Assembly: GCA_937902605.1 (NCBI GenBank)
Contig: CALFNC010000136.1
Span: 1 to 8,343, forward strand
DNA: 8,343 bases
Origin: an uncultured Acidobacteriota bacterium
GTDB taxonomy: Bacteria; Acidobacteriota; Thermoanaerobaculia; UBA5066
Direction: 5' to 3'
Below, piece by piece: positions 1 through 7,071 of this stretch; the stretch's first letter is position 1, and the number at the start of each line of letters is the position of its first letter. The notes under the pieces are model-generated. The model ran no database searches, had not been told where the DNA came from, and saw only the letters and a list, made by a program, of their open reading frames with translations. Both the position numbers and the translations under genes were made by a program.

Positions 1-363
1 CGGGGACTCGAGCCGGTGATCAAGTGGGGCCCTTCCGAGGAGGTCCGGGCGAACGCGCTCGCCGCCGCGAGCGGCGGACTCCTACTCCTAGCCCCGCCGG
101 CCGGCCCGGCCGCCACGGCGCGGCTCGCCTTCCACGCCGCGCTCGTCGTCGGCGTCGATTCGGGCCCCACCCACCTCGCAGCCGCGACCGGGGCCCCCAC
201 GCTCGCCCTCTTCGGGCCGACCGATCCAGGACGTTTCGGTCCCGTCGGGCTCCATGCTGCGGCCTTGAGAGGCGAGGCAGGCCACTACAATCGCCGCGGG
301 GAGGGTCCGTCCCTCCCCGAAACCGATGAGATCCTCCGCGCGATCGACCGCCTTCTCGCATGA
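1..363 (+). CDS. Glycosyltransferase family 9 (heptosyltransferase-like), C-terminal fragment
   Basis: The reading frame is open from base 1, so this is the last 120 residues of a gene that starts upstream; the GTG at 16 is just an internal valine. GT9 enzymes (WaaC/WaaF/WaaQ type) are peripheral inner-membrane transferases that move heptose or a related sugar from a nucleotide donor to the lipopolysaccharide core. The family signature is clear: DSGPTHLAAATG at residues 53-64, followed by a LFGPTDPxxxGPxG block, which forms the donor-binding C-terminal Rossmann half. The earlier IKWGPSEE (about residues 7-14) also fits the family, as does the short helical tail ILRAIDRLLA. Which sugar it transfers cannot be told from the fragment. 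The stop codon lies inside the next gene. Two Leu CTA codons close together (about 80-90) are unusual for this otherwise C/G-ending codon usage. Confidence 0.9.
   Translation, partial: RGLEPVIKWGPSEEVRANALAAASGGLLLLAPPAGPAATARLAFHAALVVGVDSGPTHLAAATGAPTLALFGPTDPGRFGPVGLHAAALRGEAGHYNRRGEGPSLPETDEILRAIDRLLA
265..291 (+). promoter_or_regulatory. Candidate sigma-70-type promoter inside the GT9 gene
   Basis: TTGAGA (265-270) and TACAAT (286-291) are separated by 15 bases, slightly short of the usual 16-18. Both hexamers stand out in GC-rich coding sequence. A start point would fall near 297-299, about 28 bases before the DUF3108 ATG. The stretch CTACAATCGC differs by one base from CTAGAATCGC, which precedes pilB. 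Being inside codons for the GT9 tail (HYN), it could be a chance match. Confidence 0.4.
297..319 (+). repeat. Perfect 9-bp inverted repeat (hairpin) before the DUF3108 start
   Basis: The arm CGGGGAGGG (297-305) is fully complementary to CCCTCCCCG (311-319), with a TCCGT loop. It lies in the last codons of the GT9 gene and ends 6 bases before the DUF3108 ATG. If the TACAAT at 286-291 is a -10 element, the predicted RNA begins at or next to this stem. No T-tract follows, so it is not a standard terminator. Confidence 0.5.
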
Positions 364-1210
364 CCTCCGGCGAACGGTTGGAGTGTTCGGCGTCCTCGGC
401 GCCGTTTGCCTCGCGCTCGTGGCGAGCCTCCCTCCGCCGGACGGCTTCGGACCGCCCCCCACCGCCGCACGGCCGTTCCTCCCAAAGGACCTCGTCTATC
501 CGGTCCCCTTCGGACCGGGCGAGACGCTCGTCTACAGGCTCGCCTGGCTGATGATCGAGGGAGGCGAGATGACGCTAAGGACGAGCCGCGAGACGTCTCC
601 CGATGGGGTCGGCCTCCACCGGCTCGTCCTGACCGCGGAGTCCAACGCCTTCGTCTCGACGTTCTATCCCGTAAGGACCCGGTACGAAACATGGGTCGAC
701 ATCCGCGACTTTCAGCCGGTCCGCTTCGAGAAGCACGCCCGCGAGGGGCGCTACGAGTCGGACGAGGTGGAGGAGTTCGACCTGACGCGGCGGGTCGGGA
801 GCTGGCGGGACGCCAGGACGCCGCTGCCGGAGAGGGTCCAGGACCTCATCTCGTCCTTCTACTACCTGAGGACCCAGCCGCTCGTCCCGGGGCAGGCGGT
901 CCAGGTGGACATGTACTCGCGCGGCAAGATCTACAAGCTGTCGGCCGCGGTCCTCTCTCGGGAGCGCGTGGAGACCGACGTCGGAGTGTTCGAGGCCTTC
1001 AAGGTCCAGCCGCAGCTCCGCGAGAACGACTCCGCCGAGGACCGGAACCGAGGCAAGCTCTTCCTCTGGTTCTCCGACGACGACCGGCATCTCCCCGTGA
1101 TGGTCCGGACGGTCCTCAAGATCGGATCGGTGACGGCCCGGCTCAAGAGCGTGACGCCGCCCGTTCCGTTGCCGACGTCTCCGGCTGCCTCGCCTCCTGC
1201 ATCGAGATAG
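326..1210 (+). CDS. DUF3108 family protein, probably exported
   Basis: This 294-residue protein of unknown function resembles the DUF3108 family, predicted beta-rich proteins of the Gram-negative envelope. Residues 1-16 are basic (RSSAR...HDLRR) and 17-35 hydrophobic, which reads as a signal peptide, possibly cut after VAS near residue 34; Cys28 does not sit in a good lipobox. The family hallmark follows: PFGPGETLVYRLAW (about 61-74) then IEGGEM. Later parts also fit: a YETWVD strand, a YYLRTQPL segment near the middle, and a C-terminal block with LWFSDDDRHLPVMV. The tail is Pro/Ala/Ser-rich. I chose ATG 326 because the next in-frame start (GTG 383) would remove the basic part of the signal. 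Neither start has a clear ribosome site. It overlaps GT9 by 38 bases, suggesting co-transcription with envelope sugar genes. Its role is unknown. Confidence 0.8.
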   Translation: MRSSARSTAFSHDLRRTVGVFGVLGAVCLALVASLPPPDGFGPPPTAARPFLPKDLVYPVPFGPGETLVYRLAWLMIEGGEMTLRTSRETSPDGVGLHRLVLTAESNAFVSTFYPVRTRYETWVDIRDFQPVRFEKHAREGRYESDEVEEFDLTRRVGSWRDARTPLPERVQDLISSFYYLRTQPLVPGQAVQVDMYSRGKIYKLSAAVLSRERVETDVGVFEAFKVQPQLRENDSAEDRNRGKLFLWFSDDDRHLPVMVRTVLKIGSVTARLKSVTPPVPLPTSPAASPPASR

Positions 1211-1236
1211 GCAGATGGACCGCCGCTCGCTAGAAT
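1208..1236 (+). promoter_or_regulatory. Candidate promoter for pilB, spaced for a leaderless transcript
   Basis: TAGAAT (1231-1236) ends 6 bases before the pilB ATG at 1243, so transcription would start at or next to the start codon. A 4-of-6 match to the -35 box, TAGGCA (1208-1213), lies 17 bases upstream and overlaps the DUF3108 stop. No Shine-Dalgarno-like sequence lies in the 32-base gap, which agrees with leaderless initiation. The -10 match and spacing are directly visible; activity is inferred. Confidence 0.55.
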
Positions 1237-1242
1237 CGCGAC

Positions 1243-2973
<1,731 letters not shown>

Positions 2974-2976
2974 GGG

Positions 2977-2997
2977 CGCTGGGGTATCATCCCAGCG
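2977..2997 (+). repeat. Inverted repeat in the pilB-pilT gap
   Basis: CGCTGGG (2977-2983) pairs perfectly with CCCAGCG (2991-2997), starting 3 bases after the pilB stop. An inner G-T wobble pair (2984-2990) would leave a TATCA loop. The hexamer TATCAT (2985-2990), a fair -10 match, lies within it, but no convincing -35 box is visible. No T-run follows, so an intrinsic terminator is unlikely. It could be an mRNA processing or stability element, a regulator site, or a weak promoter for pilT. Confidence 0.5.
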
Positions 2998-3019
2998 GCG
3001 ATCCGAAAGAGAGAGAACA

Positions 3020-4156
3020 ATGGGAGCGACTCTCCACCAGCTGCTGAAGCTGCTCGTAGAACGGGGGGGGTCGGACCTCCACCTGACGACGAATTCCCCG
3101 CCCGTCATCCGGATCCACGGGGAGCTCGTCTCGCTCGACTTCCCGCCCCTGACCGTCCCCGAGACCAAGCAGCTCGCCTACTCGATCCTCACTGACACCC
3201 AGAAGCACCGCTTCGAGGAGAACTACGAGCTCGACCTCTCGTTCGGCGTGAAGGGCCTCGCGCGTTTCCGCGGCAACGTCTTCCTCCAGCGTGGCGCGGT
3301 CTCCGCCGTCTTCCGGCAGATCCCGTACGAGATCCTCGGGTTCCGCGACCTCGGGCTCCCTCCCATCGTCGAGGGGCTTTGCAACAAGCCACGCGGGCTC
3401 GTCCTTGTCACGGGCCCCACCGGCTCGGGCAAGTCGACGACGCTCGCGACGATGATCGACAAGGTCAATCGCGAGCAGGCGAAGCACATCGTCACCATCG
3501 AGGACCCGATCGAGTTCCTCCACACGCACAAGAAGTGCATCGTGAACCAGCGGGAGCTCCACGCGGACACCCATTCGTTCCCGAACGCCCTGAAGTCCGT
3601 CCTCCGCGAGGATCCCGACGTCGTCCTGATCGGCGAGATGCGCGACCTCGAGACGATGGAGGCGGCCCTCCGGATCGCCGAGACCGGGCATCTCACTTTC
3701 GCGACGCTCCACACGAACAGCGCCGTCCAGACGATGAACCGGATCATCGACGCGTTCCCCGCGAGCCAGCAGTCGCAGATCCGCGCCCAGCTCTCGTTCG
3801 TCCTCGAGGGGATCCTCTGCCAGACGCTGCTCCCGAAGGCGAACGGGAAGGGGCGCTGCATGGCGATGGAGGTCCTCATCCCGACGCCCGCCATCCGGAA
3901 CCTGATCCGCGAGGACAAGCTTCACCAGGTCTATTCCATGATGCAGACCGGACAGAACAAGTACGGGATGCAGACGTTCAACCAGGCGCTCGCCACGCTC
4001 GCTTACCGGAAGCTGATCACCCAGGAGCAGGCGGTCTTGGTGTCGTCGTTCCCCGACGAGCTCACCGAGATGATGTCCCGCGGGGCCGGGCTGATCGGCG
4101 GTCCCACGGCCGGGGCCGGTGCCCCGGCCGCGGGTGCGGCGAGTCGGCGTGTATAG
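3020..4156 (+). CDS. pilT: Type IV pilus retraction ATPase PilT
   Basis: PilT is the cytoplasmic hexameric ATPase that depolymerises the pilus and so powers twitching or gliding motility. The protein has 378 residues, a little longer than usual. An N-terminal PAS-like domain (GGSDLHLTTNSPPVIRIHG, from about residue 16) precedes the RecA-like core: Walker A GPTGSGKS (132-139, Lys138), Walker B DVVLIGE (200-206, Glu206), and the His box with His224 and His231. The PilT-specific motif AIRNLIRE at 291-298 and the lack of the PilB cysteine pairs settle the identity against PilB; the paralogue PilU is less likely but not excluded. The last 20 or so residues are a Gly/Ala/Pro-rich tail that looks non-conserved and whose DNA forms a strong hairpin. 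A purine-rich stretch (3005-3017) before the ATG is a weak ribosome site. Eight G bases in a row occur at codons 15-17. Confidence 0.97.
   Translation: MGATLHQLLKLLVERGGSDLHLTTNSPPVIRIHGELVSLDFPPLTVPETKQLAYSILTDTQKHRFEENYELDLSFGVKGLARFRGNVFLQRGAVSAVFRQIPYEILGFRDLGLPPIVEGLCNKPRGLVLVTGPTGSGKSTTLATMIDKVNREQAKHIVTIEDPIEFLHTHKKCIVNQRELHADTHSFPNALKSVLREDPDVVLIGEMRDLETMEAALRIAETGHLTFATLHTNSAVQTMNRIIDAFPASQQSQIRAQLSFVLEGILCQTLLPKANGKGRCMAMEVLIPTPAIRNLIREDKLHQVYSMMQTGQNKYGMQTFNQALATLAYRKLITQEQAVLVSSFPDELTEMMSRGAGLIGGPTAGAGAPAAGAASRRV
3063..3070 (+). repeat. G8 homopolymer tract in the pilT 5' end
   Basis: Eight consecutive G bases encode the end of Arg15, Gly16 and Gly17 of PilT. Loss of one G would bring a TGA into frame within eight codons. 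It is the longest homopolymer I noticed in the window; a G7 run occurs in pilC at 4505-4511. Confidence 0.9.
4107..4130 (+). repeat. Perfect 10-bp all-GC hairpin in the pilT 3' end
   Basis: CGGCCGGGGC (4107-4116) is fully complementary to GCCCCGGCCG (4121-4130) with a four-base CGGT loop. It encodes part of the Ala/Gly tail of PilT and ends 23 bases before the stop codon. It is followed by GC-rich sequence without a T-tract, so it is not a classical terminator. It is the strongest stem I found in the window. Confidence 0.6.
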
Positions 4157-4161
4157 GGCAT

Positions 4162-4166
4162 AGGAG
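4162..4166 (+). promoter_or_regulatory. Ribosome binding site of pilC
   Basis: AGGAG lies 12 bases before the pilC ATG, in the 22-base gap after pilT. The spacing is longer than ideal, but it is the best Shine-Dalgarno match among these genes and no other ATG is closer. Confidence 0.5.
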
Positions 4167-4178
4167 CACGACGCCGAG

Positions 4179-5384
4179 ATGGCCCAGTTCGCCTGGAAAG
4201 GGAAGACCCGGCAAGGGGCCGTCACCGGCGGTATCTTGACGGCGGATTCGAAGGACCTGGCGATCGCGGATCTCCGCAGGCGCCAGGTTGAGGTGACGTC
4301 GGTCAAGGAGAAGGGGAAGGAGCTCGCGGTCCCGAAGCTCGGCAGCGGGAAGGTCAGCGCGAAGCGCCTCGCGATCTTCACGCGCCAGTTCTCGGTCATG
4401 ATCGACGCCGGTCTCCCGCTCGTCCAGTGCCTCGAGATCCTCGGGTCGCAGCAGGACTACAAGCCGTTCCACAAGATCATCCTGGCGGTTCGGCAGGACG
4501 TCGAGGGGGGGCAGTCGCTGGCGGAGGCCATGCGGAAGCACTCGAAGGCCTTCGACGACCTCTACGTGAACATGGTGGCCGCGGGCGAGGCGGGCGGCAT
4601 CCTCGACACCATCCTCCGTCGGCTGTCGACCTACATCGAGAAGGCGGTCAAGCTGACCGGCCAGGTCAAGACGGCGATGATCTACCCCATCTCGGTCATC
4701 GGCATCGCCGCCATCGTCGTCGCGATCATCCTCTGGAAGGTCATCCCGACCTTCGCGGCCCTGTTCGCGGCCTTGGGCGCGCAGCTCCCGCTGCCGACCC
4801 GGATGGTCATCGCCGCGTCCAACTTCCTCGCGAACTACATCGTCTTCATCGTCCCCCTCACGATGGCCGCGTTCTACGCCCTGAGACGCTACTACGCGAC
4901 GTACAAGGGCCGGCGCGTCATCGACGGGATCATCCTCAAGCTCCCGGTCCTGGGCGACATCATGCGAAAGATCGCCGTCGCGCGTTTCTGCCAGACGCTC
5001 GCCACGCTGATCTCTTCGGGCGTCCCGATCCTGGATGGGCTCGAGATCACCGCGAAGACCGCCGGAAACTCCGTCATCGAGGACGCCATCATGGCCGTCC
5101 GCAAGGCGGTCGAGGCGGGGAGGACGATCGCCGACCCGCTGGCGGAGTCGAAGATCTTCCCGCCCATGGTCGTCCAGATGATCGGCGTCGGCGAGCAGAC
5201 CGGCGCCCTCGACGCGATGCTCAACAAGATCGCCGAGTTTTACGAGGAAGAGGTCGACAACGCCGTAAACGGCCTGATGAAACTGATGGAGCCGATCATG
5301 ATCTCGATCCTCGGCGTCGTCATCGGGACGATCGTCGTCGCGATGTACATGCCGATGTTCGACCTGCTCTCGAAGATCGGATAG
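4179..5384 (+). CDS. pilC: Type IV pilus inner-membrane platform protein PilC
   Basis: PilC (GspF family) is the polytopic inner-membrane platform on which PilB and PilT act. At 401 residues it has family length. The N-terminus FAWKGKTRQG is typical. Two tandem T2SSF repeats are visible, starting at FTRQFSVMIDAGLPL (residue 67) and FCQTLATLISSGVPI (residue 270). Each has the family's small-residue turn and a later AGEAGG or GVGEQTGALD segment. Three hydrophobic segments can be seen: about 168-197, 216-235 and 373-393, giving the expected three-helix topology with large cytoplasmic domains. It lies 22 bases after pilT and 13 before pilS, consistent with one operon. A G7 run occurs at 4505-4511. 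A GspF secretion protein is the alternative, unlikely given the pilT and pilSR neighbours. Confidence 0.96.
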   Translation: MAQFAWKGKTRQGAVTGGILTADSKDLAIADLRRRQVEVTSVKEKGKELAVPKLGSGKVSAKRLAIFTRQFSVMIDAGLPLVQCLEILGSQQDYKPFHKIILAVRQDVEGGQSLAEAMRKHSKAFDDLYVNMVAAGEAGGILDTILRRLSTYIEKAVKLTGQVKTAMIYPISVIGIAAIVVAIILWKVIPTFAALFAALGAQLPLPTRMVIAASNFLANYIVFIVPLTMAAFYALRRYYATYKGRRVIDGIILKLPVLGDIMRKIAVARFCQTLATLISSGVPILDGLEITAKTAGNSVIEDAIMAVRKAVEAGRTIADPLAESKIFPPMVVQMIGVGEQTGALDAMLNKIAEFYEEEVDNAVNGLMKLMEPIMISILGVVIGTIVVAMYMPMFDLLSKIG

Positions 5385-5390
5385 GGACGG
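5382..5390 (+). promoter_or_regulatory. Ribosome site overlapping the pilC stop, supporting the pilS GTG start
   Basis: TAGGGACGG contains the pilC stop codon and a G-rich Shine-Dalgarno-like stretch ending 7 bases before the GTG at 5398. The next candidate start, ATG 5440, has no such sequence upstream, so the GTG is preferred. Confidence 0.5.
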
Positions 5391-5397
5391 TCCGGCC

Positions 5398-7071
5398 GTG
5401 GAGGCCACGCGGAAAGAGACCCTGGAACCAGCCCCCGAGATGCTTCGGGGGCTGATCCTCTTTCGCATCGTCATCGTCTCCACGCTGATCCTCTCGGCCC
5501 TCCTGATCCAGCTGACGTTCTCGATCGAGCTGCCGCTCCGGCCGATCTACTACCTGTCGGCGTTCGCTTACGGTCACTCGCTGACCGCGCTCCTCAGCTT
5601 CCGCCGGATCGGCGCCGAGGCGCATGCCGCCCTCCAGATCATGGGCGACCTCTTCGTCGTGACCGGCCTCGTCTACCTCTCGCACGGCCCCGACTCCGGC
5701 TTCACGTTCCTCTACCTCGGGGTGGTCGCCGCGGGCGCCATCCTCCTCGGCTGGAGGGGCGGCCTCGTCACGGCCGGCCTCGCCGCGGTCTTTTACGCGG
5801 TCCTCGTCGACCTGACCCACTTCGGCATCCTCCCCATCCCGGACGCGGGAGATGTCCCCCCGCGCGTCTGGTCCGCCGCGGGCCTCGTCGGAAACGTGGC
5901 ACTGAACGTCTCGGCCTTCGTGGCGACGGCGCTCCTCGTCGCGAAGGTGTCGGACAAGCTTCGCGATACGCGCCAGGACCTCCTCCGCCGGAAAGAGGAG
6001 ATCGCTCGACTCCAGGCGCTCCACGCCTCCGTCCTTTCATCGATGTCGTCCGGGGTCGTCACGGCCGACCGGGAGGGGACGATCATTTTCGCGAACCGCG
6101 CCGCCGAGGAGCTCCTCCAGGAACCGCCGGGCAGCCTCGACCGAACCCACGTCCTCGCGCTTGGGCTGATCGACGCCCCGACCTGGGAGCGGATCCGGCG
6201 GTCCGACTACGACATGCAGCGGTCCGAGGCGAGCCGGGTTCGGGCCGGCGCCGAGCAGTTCTTCGGCACCACTGTCAGTCCGCTCCGAGGGGTCGACGGC
6301 GCCGTGAACGGCCACATCCTGATCTTCCAGAACCTCACGACGCTCAAGCGGCTCGAGGGCGAGGTCCGCCTGAAAGAGAAGCTGGCCGCGGTCGGCGAGC
6401 TAGCGGCCGCGATCGCCCACGAGATCCGCAACCCCCTCGCGTCGATCTCCGGCTCGGTGCAGGTCCTCAGGGGCTCGGCCGTCCCGGGGACCGGCGACTT
6501 TCGCCTCATGGAGATCGTCGTCAGCGAGTCCCACCGGCTGTCGGCCATCCTGGAGGACTTCCTCCGGTACACCCGGCCCCGCGAGCGCTCTGCCGACAGG
6601 GTCGACGCGGCCGCCGCCCTGCGCGACGTGATGACGCTCCTCTCGCACAGTGACGAGCTGACCACGGCCCACCGGCTCGAGACATCCATCGAGCCCGACG
6701 CCGTCAGCGTTCTCGCCGACCCGGGACAGCTCCGCCAGGTCTTCTGGAACCTCGCCCGAAACGCCGTGGCCGCCATGCCGAAGGGGGGTACTCTCCGCGT
6801 CACCGCCCTGCTGGACGGCGACTGCTGGACGGCCTCGTTCGCCGACGAGGGCCGGGGGATGAGCGCCCAGGAGCGGGAGCGCCTTTTCACGCCGTTCGCC
6901 CACGCCTTCCCCGGGGAGACCGGCCTCGGTCTCGCCATCGTCTACCGCATCGTCGAGGAGCATTCCGGGTCGATCCGCGTCGACACGGAGCCGGGGAAGG
7001 GGACGACGATCGTCGTGGCCCTCCCCGTGTCGCGGGAGGCCGCTGTCCAGGGTGAGAAGGATGCCGCATGA
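5398..7071 (+). CDS. pilS: Sensor histidine kinase PilS
   Basis: This is a membrane histidine kinase of the PilS type, which in Pseudomonas and Myxococcus controls pilin gene transcription by phosphorylating PilR and, in Pseudomonas, senses pilin in the membrane. It has 557 residues. The N-terminal third holds about six hydrophobic segments (near 19-41, 47-68, 77-97, 103-123, 125-145 and 164-184), as in known PilS. A charged, probably coiled-coil stretch (about 185-208) leads to a PAS domain (about 209-320). The kinase core is complete: H-box HEIRNPLASI with phosphoacceptor His341, N-box with Asn451 and Asn455, G1 box DEGRGM (483-488), F-box LFTPF, and G2 box GLGLAI (509-514). The GTG start is chosen for its ribosome site; ATG 5440 (15th codon) would keep every domain. 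Its stop overlaps the pilR start, so the pair is translationally coupled. Confidence 0.93.
   Translation: MEATRKETLEPAPEMLRGLILFRIVIVSTLILSALLIQLTFSIELPLRPIYYLSAFAYGHSLTALLSFRRIGAEAHAALQIMGDLFVVTGLVYLSHGPDSGFTFLYLGVVAAGAILLGWRGGLVTAGLAAVFYAVLVDLTHFGILPIPDAGDVPPRVWSAAGLVGNVALNVSAFVATALLVAKVSDKLRDTRQDLLRRKEEIARLQALHASVLSSMSSGVVTADREGTIIFANRAAEELLQEPPGSLDRTHVLALGLIDAPTWERIRRSDYDMQRSEASRVRAGAEQFFGTTVSPLRGVDGAVNGHILIFQNLTTLKRLEGEVRLKEKLAAVGELAAAIAHEIRNPLASISGSVQVLRGSAVPGTGDFRLMEIVVSESHRLSAILEDFLRYTRPRERSADRVDAAAALRDVMTLLSHSDELTTAHRLETSIEPDAVSVLADPGQLRQVFWNLARNAVAAMPKGGTLRVTALLDGDCWTASFADEGRGMSAQERERLFTPFAHAFPGETGLGLAIVYRIVEEHSGSIRVDTEPGKGTTIVVALPVSREAAVQGEKDAA

Noticed and set aside
91..114. Repeated GGCC/CCGG runs in the GT9 gene
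   Set aside because: Low-complexity Pro/Ala/Gly codons; no clean long stem or repeat unit that goes beyond composition.
383..1210. GTG 383 as the true DUF3108 start
   Set aside because: It would avoid the overlap with GT9 but would delete the basic n-region of the signal peptide, and it has no better ribosome site.
406..1233. Second + strand open frame across the DUF3108 gene
   Set aside because: Its Arg/Gly/Pro/Ala-rich translation is typical of an off-frame read of GC-rich DNA; the overlapping frame has a signal peptide and family motifs.
4107..4130. The pilT 3' hairpin as an intrinsic terminator
   Set aside because: No T-tract follows, it lies before the pilT stop codon, and pilC begins 48 bases later in the same operon.
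2987..4399. Long antisense open frame (470 codons) opposite pilT, and similar ones at 4062-5483 and 6942-8075
   Set aside because: These are mirror frames of pilT, pilC, pilS and pilR produced by high GC at third positions, with low-complexity charged sequence and no recognisable family.
6260..6275. GGCAC-containing stretch as a sigma-54 site
   Set aside because: The GC half-site at the correct spacing is missing and the stretch is inside the PAS domain coding sequence of pilS.
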